64,000 bases of DNA from positions 62,001-126,000 of the forward strand of contig JAFEMH010005418.1 in NCBI GenBank assembly GCA_022495995.1. Direction: 5' to 3'. The stretch is from Adenophora triphylla var. japonica. Lineage: Eukaryota > Streptophyta > Magnoliopsida > Asterales > Campanulaceae. Below, piece after piece: positions 45,090-56,821 of the stretch. The notes beneath the pieces were generated by a model that did no database searches, was not told the DNA's origin, and saw nothing but the letters and a program-made list of their open reading frames with translations. Position 1 is the stretch's first letter; every line of letters starts with the position of its first letter. The translations under genes and the position numbers were made by a program.

Positions 45090-46489
45090 TAAATGTACGC
45101 TCGTCGAAATTTTAAAAATGTTTTTGGGAGTCGCCACGCCATGTTTTAAGGTACACTTTGAAAAACCTTTGAAAATAGAGAAAAGGGTTCAGGGGTCAGG
45201 TTACGTGTTGGGAAGAACTTGAGGATTCACCCAACACGCCTCGTCCGTAAATGAGTCTTTCGATGTAAACATCCAAAACATTCATAGTGTGTGCAAACAA
45301 CAATGACAAACAAATGTGGTAAATGAATTTTATTAATGAAATGGGATTGTTACAACTTGTGAGCCACTTAGAACAATGGAGGGCCACATCCCATATTACA
45401 GATCTGAGAGCAACTTACAATTGGAAAAGGGTTACTGCAGATGGGCAAGATGTGTCGCGTGACACAGGATCTTCCTGGCGAGTTGGGTCGCGTGACACAG
45501 GACTCATCAGGGCAGATTGTGTCGCGTGACATAGGATGCCTATCTGCATCAACCTTACAAACTGAACACAAATCAAACTAAAATCAAATCAAATCAAGTT
45601 ACAATATCAGATCAACTCATATAACCACGAATTAACTACGAAATGACCACATGGGTGTGGATAGGGGAGATCCACACTCCCTTGGCAAACAAACCACCAA
45701 TTCAATAAGATCAAACTATGAACAAGCAATTAAACCACTCAGATCAATTAAACAGAGAGATGGCGATTGGAGTTCAATAATTAAGACAGATGGAGTCTAA
45801 TTACCAAAGCAAAGGAGTATAAATTGATTGAATTATGAAAATGACAAGATCTAAGAGAGAGAAGTAGGGAATTGGTGAGTTACCCTTGAAGATCCATGAA
45901 TCCTATACCTAGTTAGGTATAGAACCCTTCAACAAGAAGTTTTTGAGGCGAATTGAGCTTGGGAGGAGTGGTGGTATGGAGGTCTAAGTGGTAGTATGTA
46001 GATGGAATTGAATTGAGGAAGGATTGGAGGAATTTGGGTATGAGAGAGAGAGAGTTGTGGGTGTTTGCAGTATGGGCTACATTTCTAATTTGGCAGAGTA
46101 ACAGTATGCAAAAAAGGGATCCAGATATGAGAGGGGTAGGGTCTTATTTATAGGCTGCTGATGATGGGCAAGGTGTGTCGCACGACCTTCTGCTTCCATT
46201 TTCCATGGCTCAAGATGTCGCACGACCAATCAAGCCACTAACCGTTTCTGGCGCCAAAATCTGGTTCTGGAACATTCCAAGCAAATTTCTAATAAGTCCA
46301 AGCTGAATAATACCTTATAGGTCCTTTTGCCTGAGAAAAATACTTAAAAGTACTTTCTTTGCAAGAAACTTATAAAAAGTTTTCGGAAGTCTCGGAATGG
46401 ACCGGGAATTTACCAAAATGCCCCTAGTGCAATTCTATCATATTAAAATGCTCCTATAAAGGGTTGCGAATTGGATTGGCATACTCACA
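45090..46489 (-). mobile_element. T1 5' LTR (right)
   Basis: It is near-identical to 17278-18675 over its full length. The start on + is TAAATGTACG where the left copy has TGAATGTACG, so one terminal base has changed. TATA and both GTCGTGCGAC palindromes are kept. CTAAT follows at 46490. Confidence 0.92.
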
Positions 46490-46913
46490 CTAATATAGCC
46501 CTTATTGATATCTGATTAGAGATAATGTTAGACTATATCAAACACAATGTTCATCATGTGGAATACGATGATAATCTCAGGTACAAAGGATTTCAATAAC
46601 ACGACTATCATGAGATTTAATCATGACAACAGACCATGTCATAATTCTCATAAGTAGGTCAAGTCCAGTACTTGTTCTCTAGCAAGTACCCATAAGTGTA
46701 ATCAGCATCTCCATACATATAATCATCTCCATGATTACCATTACCAACTTATACTAGTTGTTCACAACAACTAGGGACGCAGTTCAATATAATAAACATG
46801 TAAACATATAATGAACCAAATAAACTTTCTCTATAATTAATGATAAAGACGATTACATCGCGGTTTAAGTTATAAGTCAAACATAACTAAATGCCTAGGG
46901 CATTACACCAACA
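46490..46913 (-). mobile_element. C1 3' LTR, proximal part
   Basis: It continues the C1 LTR broken at 17277. It ends GGCATTACACCAACA against the C1 polypurine tract, which is LTR start TGTTGGTGTAATGCC on minus. Its first 374 bp are duplicated at 18676-19049. Confidence 0.92.
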
Positions 46914-46926
46914 ATCTCCCACTTGC
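46914..46926 (-). other. C1 polypurine tract
   Basis: On minus, GCAAGTGGGAGAT lies directly before TGTTGG, the C1 3' LTR start; this is the usual copia arrangement. Confidence 0.8.
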
Positions 46927-48668
46927 ACTAGGCTCCATACATCGTATACCCATGGACCTCATATGACCATCATGCTTTGCTTATGCGAGGGGCTTTATAA
47001 GCGGATCCCTAATGTTATCATCATTTGATACTTTTCATATCTTAACGTCTCCCCAATCAATAAACTCTCGAATGAGATGGAAATGCCTAAGTATATGTTT
47101 GGATCGCTGATGTGACCTTGGTTTCTTTGCTTGCGCAATGGCACCATTATTGTCACAATAAAGTTCCACTGGATTAGTGATACCTGGAACAACTTCCAGA
47201 TCACTAATGAACTTCTTGATCCAAACTGCGTCCTTATCTGCATCGGATGCCGCTATATATTTGGCCTCGGTTGTAGAATCGGCTATGGTACTCTGCTTGG
47301 ATCTCTTCCAACAAATTGCACCTCCGTTAAGCATAAACACAAATCCCGAATGTGATCGGAAATCATCTTTGTCGGTTTGGAAGCTTGCATCTGTGTAACC
47401 TCTTACAACAAGATCATCTTCCATCCCTTCAAATACCAAGAACGCATCCTTAGTCCTTCTTAAGTACTTAAGGATCGTCTTAACTGCCATCCAATGGTTT
47501 TCACCAGGATCAAATTGGTATCGACTCGTCATGCTCAAAGCATACAAGACGTCGGGTCTAGTAAAAATCATAGCGTACATGATAGATCCAATAGCCAAAG
47601 CGTATGGAACTTCACTCATCCTATTTCGCTCATCAATTGTCTTAGGACACTGATTCTTTCTAAGAGTAACACCATGACCCATTGGCAAGTTGCCTCTCTT
47701 AGAATTTTCCATCTTGAATCTTCTAAGAACCTTGTCAATGTAGGTAATTTGACTCAAACCAATTATCCTTTTAGATCTATATCTATAGATCTTGATGCCA
47801 AGTATGTAAGTGGCTTCACCCATATCTTTCATTGAGAAACATTTTCCTAACCAAGACTTGACAGTCTGAAGTGCAGGAATGTCGTTTCTAATGAGTAAGA
47901 TATCATTGACATACAATAAGATAAATAGTACTACGCTCCCACTGAATTTAATGTATACACATCTTCATTCTTGACAAAACCAAACTCTTTGATTTTCTCA
48001 TCGAAACGAAGATTCCAACTCCTAGAAGCTTGCTTCAATCCATATATGGATCTCTGCAACTTGCACACTTTGTTAGAATTTATTGGATCAACAAAACCTT
48101 CGGGTTGTGTCATATACACATCCTTGAGTAACTTCCCATTTAGGAAAGCCGTTTTGACATCCATTTGCCATATCTCGTAGTCATAATACGCGGCTATGGA
48201 AATTAAAATTCTAATAGACTTAAGCATTGCAACATGCGAAAAGGTTTCATCATAGTCAACACCATGAATTTGCCTATATCCCTTCGCTACATGCCTAGCC
48301 TTGTAAGTATGCACCTTCCCATCCATGTCAGTCTTCTTCTTGAAGACCCATTTGCACCCTATGGTTTTTACACCTTCGGGTGGCTCAATCAAGTTCCAAA
48401 CTTGATTATCTGACATGGATTGCAATTTGGATTCCATGGCCTCTAACCATTTATCCGAATCAGGAGTGTACATTGCCTCTTGATAGGAAGTAGGTTTGTC
48501 ATTCTCAATGACTTCCACTTCATTACTTTTCGACACGAGAAATCCATATCTCTCGGGTACGGATCGTAACCTATCCGATCTACGATAGACTTGTGGATCT
48601 TGAACTGGTTCCACAACTCCTTGTGGATTTGGTTCAGTCTCCACTATCGGTTTCATGCTATTTTCGGG
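46927..48668 (-). pseudogene. C1 reverse transcriptase and RNase H
   Basis: RT keeps GCKWVFKKKTD, KARHVAKGYRQ, DYDETFSHVAML, WQMDVKTAFLNG and LQRSIYGLKQASRSWN, in one frame down to 47931. A frameshift just after (near 47925) leads to YVNDILLIRND, where the catalytic YVDD is YVND. RNase H follows with GYTDASF, STTEAKYIAASDA and CDNNGAIAQAK, ending at 47035. Traces continue to 46927. TGA or TAG stops near 48666 separate it from integrase. It is inactive but well preserved. Confidence 0.93.
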
Positions 48669-49493
48669 TTATTGAATTTCTTCAAGATCAACTTTACTCC
48701 CACTAGTTCCTTTAGTGAGAAACTGTTTCTCAAGAAAAGTACCATATTGAGCAACAAATACTTTGTTCTCATTGCGGTTGTAAAAGTAATACCCTTTGGT
48801 TTCCTTAGGGTAACCAACAAAAATAACCTTGTCAGATTTAGGTGCTAACTTATCAGAGACAAGTCTCTTCACATAAGCTTCGCAATCCCAAATCTTCATG
48901 AAAGACAAACTAGGTTTTCTTCCATGCCACATCTCATGTGGGGTCTTAGGAGCCTATTTAGTAGGGACTCTGTTCAGTGTGAACGCAGCAGTCTCTAATG
49001 CATGTCCCCAAAAGGAAATAGGAATGTCAACTTGACTCATCATTAAATGAACCATATCTAATAGGTTTCTATTCCTCCTCTCGGAAACACCATTCCATTG
49101 TGGTGTTCTGGGTGGAGTCAACTCTGAAATAATTCCACAGTTTTTGAGATGATTGTCAAACTCTTGGCTCAAATATTCTCCACCACGATCGGATCGAAGT
49201 GCTTTAATAGTTTTACCAAGTTGATTTTATACTTCATTTTGAAATGTTCTAAACGTCTCAAACGATTCACTTTTGGACTTCATCAGATAGACATAGCCAT
49301 ATCTAGATAAGTCATCGGTGAACGTAATGAAATACCGAAATCCTCCCCTAGCAATGCTGCTCATTGGTCCACATACATCAGTATGTATTAGGCCTAATAA
49401 GTCACTAGCCCTTTCACTACTCTTAGTGTAGGGTGGTTTGGTCATTTTTCCCAATAAACAAGACTCGCATATCTCATATGATTCATAATCATG
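48669..49493 (-). pseudogene. C1 integrase
   Basis: Same frame as the upstream part, interrupted by stops near 49491, 49224 and 48951. It holds the CESCLLGK half of the zinc finger, the core DDE residues in LIHTDVCGPM, ALRSDRGGEYLS and TPQWNGVSERRNRN, and the copia-type tail FLEKQFLTKG. It would join C1 cDNA to target DNA with a 5-bp duplication, as seen at this site. Confidence 0.92.
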
Positions 49494-50413
49494 TTAGTCT
49501 AACATACCATCTTTATGGAGTTTAGAAATGTGTTTCTCGTTTATATGACCAAGCTGGCAATGCCACATGAACGTGTTGTTCACGTCATTCGGTTTAGACT
49601 TCTTGTCCACATGATAAACATTTTCAACATTATTTTGTTTCTCATCAACATCAAGAACATAAAGGTCATTAAATGAACTTGCAATACCATAAAGCATATC
49701 ATTTAAATAAATATAAAACTTCTTATTCGCAATAAGAAAATTATACCCTTCATTATCCAAACAAGAAACAGAAAAAATATTTCTACTCAAATCCGGAACA
49801 TAGTAACAATTGTTCAAAACAAGTACTAAGCCACTAGGTAAAGTTACATCATATGTTCCTACGGCTAATGCAGCAACTCTTACTCCATTCCCCACACGTA
49901 GGTCAACTTCACCTTGTTTGAGTAGCTTCCTATTCCTTAGTCCCTGCACATTTAAACAAATGTGAGATCCACATCCGGTATCTAATACCCATGAACTAGA
50001 AATAGAAAGGAAAATATCTATCATATAGATACCTGAATCAGAAGCAATCATATTGCCCTTCTTCGCCTTTAGGCCTTCCTTATAAGCCTTGCAGTTGTGC
50101 TTCCAATGACCAACCTCTTGGCAATGGTAGCAAACCGCATCCTTTTGAGACACTTTGGGAGCCTCTTCGGCAACGACAACTTTTGCCTTAGGTTTAGCAA
50201 CACTTGCTTTACCTTTGCCATCTTTCTTGAACCCTTTACCTTTGTTAACCATTAACACATTTTTCGTACCTGGTTTCTTGATATTCTTCTCTGTGGTCTT
50301 AAGCATCGCATTCAATTCCGAGAGATTCTTATCCATGCCACCCATGTGATAATGTATTATAAAATGACCATAACTTTCAGGCAATGAATTTAACATCAAA
50401 TTCATGGCGAGTT
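49494..50413 (-). pseudogene. C1 gag C-terminus, zinc knuckle, protease and pre-integrase
   Basis: The frame after the LINE insertion starts ELAMNLMLNSLPESYGHF, the end of copia gag. It has the knuckle CYHCQEVGHWKHNC, the protease active site WVLDTGCGSH, LVLNNCYYVPDLSRNIFSVS, and the pre-integrase HCQLGHINEKHISKLH with the two His of the integrase zinc finger. It has no stop in this stretch. Confidence 0.93.
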
Positions 50414-50622
50414 CCAAACTCATCGGATTTTTTTGGCAAAAGGAGACGGTACTCCCTAGATTTTATTAATAACGAAAAATAAAGTTACAAACATGGTGGA
50501 GGACATGACAACCTCAACCACCAGAAGAAAACTAGGGGGAGTTCTTACACAACCTGTAAGATCCTCTACATTAATGGGAGGGAGCTAAAAATTAAAAGAT
50601 ACATCAATAAATAATAGAAAAC

Positions 50623-51463
50623 CTATGGCCTAATATTAGGGTACGCAATTCTATCAAAGAAAAGAAGACTCTGGCACGGCTTGGGGCAAGACTCCAAAGA
50701 ACGAAACTCAAAATCAGCTTGCTCAGTTGCCGATATATTAGCAAGAAAATCAGCCACTTTATTGCCTTCCCTATAAACATGAGTTACCTTAATAGAGACC
50801 TCCTCCATGAATCTGAAAATGGCTTAGACGAAGTACCAAATCTCCCAAGGAATATTGTATTTTCGAACCAAGATAAGAGACAACACTTCAGAATCCACCT
50901 CAAGCCAAAGAGAATTATAACCCATCAACCTAGCTTGAGAAATCCCATCAAGAGCAGCCATAGCTTCAGCAACCATGTTAGTAGCATTACCATAAAAATG
51001 ACAAAAAGCAAAAATAAAAGACCCATCATGCTTACGCAAAATACCACCACCCGAAGCAATGCTCGGATTTCCACGAGAAGCACCATCCGAATTAATCTTC
51101 ACTTGTCCCACAATAGGAGGAATCCAATACACAATCTTGACACGAGCAATAGACAGAGCAGCCATAATAATATTAAAAAATAAAGCAATATTTAACTCCG
51201 AAGGAAGAACAGGAAAGGATAGATTGTGAGCCCGAAGAATATCACTGATTTGGAACTGAATATTATTACAGACCTTTTCCCAACTAGGGGTTCCTCCATC
51301 AAATCGACATTTGTTTCTATGCTTCCAAAGCTCCCAACAGATAAAACTCGAAAGAATATCTCCCAACCATAAAACAGCCCGACTAAGCTTAGAATTTTTA
51401 CAAGCATGCCAAGCAATCATCCTTTGCATGATAGATGAACCCGCGATTTGGAAACTAATCAAA
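50623..51463 (-). pseudogene. LINE C-terminal RNase H domain
   Basis: This is the 3' end of a plant LINE ORF2. It has KINSDGASRGNPSIASGGG (Asp), NMVAEAMAALDGI (Glu), WLEVDSEVL (Asp) and a last block VYREGNKVADFLAN (Asp), all four RNase H positions. One in-frame TAA/TAG near 50822 lies between the third and fourth. The frame ends FFDRIAYPNIRP at 50623. Upstream GTPSWEKVCNNIQF belongs to the linker after the zf-RVT region. The rest of ORF2 was never inserted (5' truncation). Confidence 0.88.
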
Positions 51464-51645
51464 TTCCATGTGCTCAAGGTCCTTCTGAAGGGCCTTAGAC
51501 ATTGTGGCAAGCATAAGGCATGTCACATCATTGGAATCATCAACATGTTTCTTGTTAGCATCCTTATCTGCCATTGAAGCATTGGCAGCAAGTGGAGGTG
51601 GAACGGGTTTATCAAGAACGTACATTTTCTTCTCTTGCCTTAGAA
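51464..51645 (-). repeat. Copy of C1 gag sequence attached to the LINE 5' end
   Basis: 182 bp match 51864-52045 without gaps, offset exactly 400 bp, with roughly ten scattered differences. The copy is in the same orientation as C1. Confidence 0.9.
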
Positions 51646-51693
51646 AGTGTTATACAAAATATATGAAGGGTTAAAACCAAACTCATCAGATTT

Positions 51694-52154
51694 TCAAGCC
51701 TTTTAAGAAGCTCAATGTGACCCTTCATCTTAAGGACATGAGCACCAACCGACTGCCCCTCTTGCATCTTGCATGCAGTTAGGGCTTTAACCACATCATA
51801 CCTCTCTTGTCTTGCTTGCACTTGGAACATTTCCTTTAAGCGCTCAGCAAGATCAAAAGCAGCTTCCATGTGCTCAAGGTCTATCTGAAGGGCCTTAGAC
51901 ATGGTGGCAAGCATAAGGCATGTCACATCATTAGAATCATCAACATGTTTCTTGTGAGCATCCTTATCTGCCCTTGAAGCATTGGCAGCAGGTAGAGGTG
52001 GAACGGGTTCGTCAAGAACGTACATTTTCTTCTCTTGCCTTAGAACAATTCTTAGGCTTCTGATCCAATCAAAATAGTTTGTACCGTTCTCTTTGAGCTT
52101 GTCCTTCTCAAGGACTGATCGCAGCGACAGGGGTTGATTATTGTGAGTTGCCAT
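51694..52154 (-). pseudogene. C1 gag N-terminal part
   Basis: It starts at ATG 52154 (MATHNNQPLSLRSVLEKDKL) and contains the copia gag blocks NYFDWIRSLRIVLRQEKK, DSNDVTCLMLATMSKALQ and VGAHVLKMKGHIELL. It runs into the LINE insertion at 51693 and resumes at 50413. A capsid protein in the family. Confidence 0.93.
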
Positions 52155-53010
52155 TACTACAATAAAATATGCAAACAATGAAACACATAAGTATCAACAC
52201 ATTTATAATCTAAGAGCAAATAATGTATTTCATATATACTCCCACTAAATTATACACCTTCCAATACAAACATGTATCATATAATCATAGTAGGCTAAGA
52301 TCCATATTTCACTTGATTTTGGTTTAACTGAGTCAATGCTCGAAATCAAGCTATTTAGGTAGAAACATCAATCATATCATATATGACTCTTAGATCTTTT
52401 ATGAGATTTTCTTAGACATCATATGTCAAAAACATGTTTTAAATCTCATCTATGCCTTGGGTCAAATCTCATTTGAAAGCACCAATTAAGTCAAAACCTT
52501 TTTCAAACGTATGAGACATGGAACGATGCACCTAACTGAGTCAAAATTACATCAACCATAATCTCATCTTGATCAAAAATTAAGATATAATGATGCACCC
52601 AGCTGAGTCGAAACTACATCAAAATACCCTAAAATTTCACAAGTGTTCTAATTAAGGAATGGCATAAGGCTTAAATATTTAAAAGGTTTTACACACAATA
52701 ACAAACATCACATGGTTGTAACATGAAACTTATGTGTACATAATCATGAATATAGGGCTTCACAAAAATTCATACAAACACTTTGATCCAATTTTAAAAA
52801 TTTACCAATCTACTTTAATCATATTAAACAGATCAATAACCTATGTTATAAACTAATCATATTAATCCATCATAAATCATGACCATGACATATCTCATAT
52901 ACTTGTTTTTCACAAAAACAAAACACATAAAATCTAGATCTATTTATGGATAGCAATTAATCAAATTAAATCTAGCATGCCAATTTCAATCCTAATCATG
53001 GCAAGACAGG
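52155..53010 (-). mobile_element. C1 5' leader
   Basis: About 860 bp between primer site and gag with no coding frame. Blocks of the type CTGAGTCRAAACTACATCAA recur near 52535 and 52606. Confidence 0.7.
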
Positions 53011-53022
53011 GCTCTGATACCA
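53011..53022 (-). other. C1 primer binding site (tRNA-iMet type)
   Basis: On minus TGGTATCAGAGC, one base after the 5' LTR end. It is not a tRNA gene. Confidence 0.92.
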
Positions 53023-53023
53023 C

Positions 53024-54559
53024 TATTGGGTTTTGGGGTTACAAACGCAGCGAAAATATTTATAAAACAACACAAAAACCCTAAGCCCTTGAATACTTCT
53101 AGCATGAAGAGATTAGAAACATGAAATAGAATTTACATACCTTAATGCGATTTGTTAGCTCAAAACGAATCTCAAAATTCAACCTTTGAATTTGATGTCG
53201 AAATTTGGATCTTCTTCTTCCTTGTTCTACCTTGGTGATGAATCAACAATGGAGATCTTCAAGCTTTAGGAGATAAAGTAACCTCCCTCTAATGGTGATT
53301 CACACGCGAACGAACCAAGAACAATTACTTGTTGGATTGCTAGATGATCCTTCCGATTATTGAAACTCCTTTCAATAATCAATGGCTATTTGCTAGAATG
53401 AATCTATGGAATTTGATCTTTGATTCGTAATCAAAAAATCAAACAATTAGTGTTTCTAAAACTCTAATTTTTGTCACTTTTTGCTGGGACAAAAGGGTTC
53501 GATTTATACTTGTTATAAATCCCTAACTCTTAGGGAGAGGAGTCCTTTTTCCTTGCAAAAACGGGTTTCTAGCGCCGCCGGGATGAGTCATCCCCAGGGG
53601 CACGAGTCATGAGCATGACTCATCTCGTAAGGCACGAGTCATCCCCTAATGCATGCACTCTGATACAGTCGTCCCTGCCTTGGGGAATAGTTGGGCTAAT
53701 TGGGGACGAGTCGTCCCCTGACCCCAGAATTCACCCTTTTAGCCATTTTCAATCCATTCTTTTGTGTGTGACCCTTTAGGAATTATATTTTATGTTGGTA
53801 GTGAGTTGAAACATCAACCTCACAAAACATAAGTGACTTCTAGCAAATCATTATGTCCACCCAATTAAATAATATCAAAGCTTGATTCCTTGATAGATCA
53901 ATGTCACAATCCCTTTGTCCACGATGTCCAATTGAACATGAGTCATGGTCCATGTCAACTCACATGTTCAATGCTTTCTCTATTCCGAATATGTTGATAA
54001 TCCAAATGCATTTGATCTCTATCAAATCACTTGAGTGTGGCCACACATTTCATCAACATCATTCATCGAGGGGCCCAAGCAAACATCTCTCTCAATGAGA
54101 GGGACAAATCCCATCTTGACTTATCATTTTTCCCTACAAGAATTTAATCGTGCTAACATAGCCCTTATTGCTATCCGATTAAAGATAGTGTTAGACTATA
54201 TCAAACACAATGTTCATAATGTGGAAGACGATGATAATCTCAGGTACAAAGGATTCCAATAACATGACTATCATGAGATTTAATCATGATAACAGACCAT
54301 GTCATAAATATCATAAGTAGGTCAAGTCCAGTACTTTTTCTCTAGCAAGTACCCATAAGTGTAATGTGCATCTCCATGATTATCCATTACCAACTTATAC
54401 TAGTTGTTCACAACAACTAGGGACACAGTTCAATATAATAAACTTGTAAACATATAATGAATCAAATAAACTTTCTCTATAATAAATGATAAAGACGATT
54501 ACATAGCGGCTTAAGTTATAAGTCAAACATAACTAAACGCCTAGGGCATTACACCAACA
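53024..54559 (-). mobile_element. C1 5' LTR (1.5 kb), uninterrupted
   Basis: It spans TATTGGGTTTTGG...CACCAACA on +; the first bases are TATTGG where the other LTR has TGTTGG. It shows the empty site of T1 (GTGCTAACATAGCC, about 54151). The palindrome zone (53590-53718) has extra ACGAGTCAT/ATGACTCAT units compared with the other LTR. Confidence 0.93.
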
Positions 54560-55245
54560 CATTTACCTTTGGTTGAGTTTGCGTATAATAATAGTTATTA
54601 GTCCAGCATCGAAATGGCACCTTATGAGGCTTTGTATGGAAGAAAGTGTCGATCTCCAATTTGTTGGGATGAGGTTGGTGAAGCAAGACTTTGGGGTCCA
54701 GATTTGGTTCGGGATTCGACTGAAAAGATTAAAGTAATTCGAGACAGATTGAAGACGGCTCAAAGTCGACAGAAAAGCTATGCCGACAATAGAAGAAGGG
54801 ATTTATCATTTCAAGTTGGGGATTATGTGTTTTTGAAAATTTCTCAGAGGACGAGAATTAAAAGATTTGTAACAAAGGTAAATTGGCGCCAAGATATGTT
54901 GGTCCATTTGAGGTTTTGGAGAAGGTTGACGATTTGGCATATAGACTAGCTCTACCCCCATCTCTTTCTTCTTTTCATGATGTGTTTCATGTGTCTATGT
55001 TGAGAAAGTATCTCTATGATCCTTCGAATGTATTGAGTTCTCCACCCGAGGATATTTAGGCTGATATGACATATGTGGAAGAACCGTTGAGAGTTATGGA
55101 ATCACATGTCCGGGAACTGAGAAACAAGAGTATTCCAGTTGTGAAAATCTTGTGGAAGAATCATACGATTGAGGAAGTCACTTGGGAGTTGGAGTCCAAG
55201 ATGCGTGAGAAGTATCCGTGGTTGTTTGAGCATTCAAGTAAATAA
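54560..55245 (+). pseudogene. G2 integrase C-terminus and chromo-like domain
   Basis: It continues from 16187: LPLVEFAYNNSY, a TAG, then MAPYEALYGRKCRSPICW, the core end and linker (SRQKSYADNRRRDL, VGDYVFLKIS). A frameshift near 54882 leads to APRYVGPFEVLEKV, FHDVFHVSMLRKYL and the chromo-like block VKILWKNHTIEEVTWELESK. It ends FEHSSK and TAA at 55245. One more TAG lies near 55057. In chromoviruses this domain steers insertion to heterochromatin; the aromatic cage typical of HP1 is not evident. Confidence 0.92.
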
Positions 55246-55269
55246 ATTTAAAATTCGGGGCAAATTTTC

Positions 55270-55285
55270 TTTAAGGGGGAGTTAG
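55270..55285 (+). other. G2 polypurine tract
   Basis: TTTAAGGGGGAGTTAG lies immediately before the TGTCATGACCC start of the 3' LTR. Confidence 0.85.
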
Positions 55286-56223
55286 TGTCATGACCCTAAA
55301 CCTAGGCACTATTTTGATCACATGTCGAGCACGTGTAGGTGGGGTGTGTTGCATTATCATTCTATGAGTTGCATGATATTTGTGATTTTTATGTGTTAGT
55401 TTAATATTTTAATAACCCATTTGACATTTTAAGTATATTAATAAATTAACTTAAATTATTTAATGACTAAGTGAAACAAATAGGAGTTGTGTAGTGAATT
55501 AATAATATTGGAAAAATTTAAATAAGAACTTATAAAATGTTGAGGTGCTTAAATGTAAAAGTTAAAACTTAAGGAAGTTAGTGGTAGCAACTCTAGAGTG
55601 TTGGAGGAGATTAAGTGCAAATAAGTCAATGTATATCCTCTTTTTGGCAAAGCTTCATGAGAAAACATCAGCAACATTTTCTATTCTCCTTTCCTTCTTC
55701 CTTCAAAAGCTTAAACCTAGGTTTTCATTCCAAAAATTCCCATAAATCCATCTCTTGTCCGTTCCTCGATCCGTCTGCGTCTAAATGTTCAGGAAGCCGA
55801 GTGGATCATTTCTATCCAATTAAAGTTTTTGCTTTTTCGTATTAAATTGGAAGTAAGTTATTATGTTCTTCCTTCAATCCTTGATCATTTAATGTTTAAA
55901 GTTGATATTGTTGTTGAATAATTGTTGCATGTCATTTTTGGACATTTTACTTGGGTTTGGAATGGATTAATATGGCTTTTGGATGAGTTTCATGATGAGA
56001 GTATGGTGGTACAAGCTTAGGGTGAAAGGATTGAAGTATAAATGTTGAATGGCATTTTGGAACATTTTTCTTTGAGTTTAGAAGGGATAGAAATGGTTTG
56101 GTATAAGCTGTAATGAGGTTGGGAGTATGTGTTGCTGCTTGAGGAAAAGAGGGTAGGAGTATATGAAAGTTTTTTTTTGGTATTACTGATGTTTAAAACA
56201 TCAGTTCTGATGTTTCTGCTGAG

Positions 56224-56349
56224 GGCACGACTCGTGCTGGTGGGCACGAGTCATTCCTTTCCCCCTGTTGTGGCAACAAGTCGTGAGATAATTTGCACTC
56301 GTGCTGATTTGTGGGGCACGACTCGTGCTGGAGGGTACGACTCGTGCCC
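56224..56349. promoter_or_regulatory. Palindrome cluster in the G2 3' LTR
   Basis: GGCACGACTCGTGC at 56224-56237 and 56315-56328, GCACGAGTCATTC at 56244, GCACTCGTGC at 56295, TACGACTCGTGCCC at 56336. It is the counterpart of 10520-10643; the long hairpin has one arm altered. Confidence 0.7.
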
Positions 56350-56821
56350 TGCCCTGTTTGTGAGGTACAATTTTAAAGCAATTAAAGCCTACTTACCTAA
56401 TATATATTGTACCCATTTAACACCCTAATCAAAGTACAACATATGAACTATCAATTGATGTCTTAACTTGTACAAATGGGTATTAGGAAGATGATTAAAT
56501 CTTGTCTTAAAATGGTTGGAAAGCAATGTGGAACTTAACCAAAGTTGAATAAAACTTGGTAAAATAACTTTATACCTTTTGTTGAAGTTAAGCAATGTTG
56601 TGTGTGAATATGTAAGGCTTATTTTTTATATAGTATGCCAATGCATTGTTACATATTCATGGTGTGTTTGTTCAATAGTGTATTGAAGCATAAGTTGCAC
56701 TATTGTGATGGTTTGAGCATGAGTAATATTACCATGTTGTTGGATTGATATCCCGATTGTGGATTTATTTTCAAGTATCAGTTTATGTGCTTAAATGTTT
56801 ATATCAGCTGATGTGTCGGAG

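Larger units (their letters stand above)
17278..46489 (-). mobile_element. T1: TAT-lineage Ty3/gypsy element inserted in the C1 LTR
   Basis: Two near-identical 1.4-kb LTRs (45090-46489 as 5', 17278-18675 as 3') bound an interior read on minus: gag-protease, pol with an extra archaeal-type RNase H, then an antisense ORF and tandem repeats. The insertion site carries CTAAT at 17273-17277 and at 46490-46494; the other C1 LTR has the empty site GTGCTAACATAGCC. The second RNase H and antisense ORF place it in TAT (Ogre/Retand group). T2 is inserted in its protease. Its left end is abnormal: 374 bp of C1 LTR lie between the 3' LTR and the interior. Confidence 0.9.
50414..51693 (-). mobile_element. 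LINE/copia chimeric insertion in C1 gag, with 17-bp target duplication
   Basis: CCAAACTCATC(G/A)GATTT at 50414-50430 and 51677-51693 frames the insert 50431-51676. On + it starts with a T run and GGCAAAAGGAGACGGTACTC, the LINE 3' UTR, so the LINE reads on minus. After about 1.03 kb of LINE, sequence 51464-51645 is a copy of C1 gag 51864-52045 in the same orientation, then 31 bp of other origin. Target duplication and poly-A mark it as target-primed insertion. Removing it restores gag continuity (KRLENLMSLELAMN). Confidence 0.85.
16188..54559 (-). mobile_element. C1: Ty1/copia element, 38.4 kb including nested insertions
   Basis: Its ends are TGTTGG...CCAACA, the standard copia terminal repeat. 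It is flanked by CATTT on both sides (16183-16187 and 54560-54564), and removing it rejoins the G2 integrase in frame (VHF...LPLVEFAYNN). It reads on minus: 5' LTR 53024-54559, primer site 53011-53022, gag and pol 52154-46995, polypurine tract 46914-46926, 3' LTR 46913-16188. The 3' LTR is split by T1. A LINE/copia chimera sits in gag. Confidence 0.93.
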
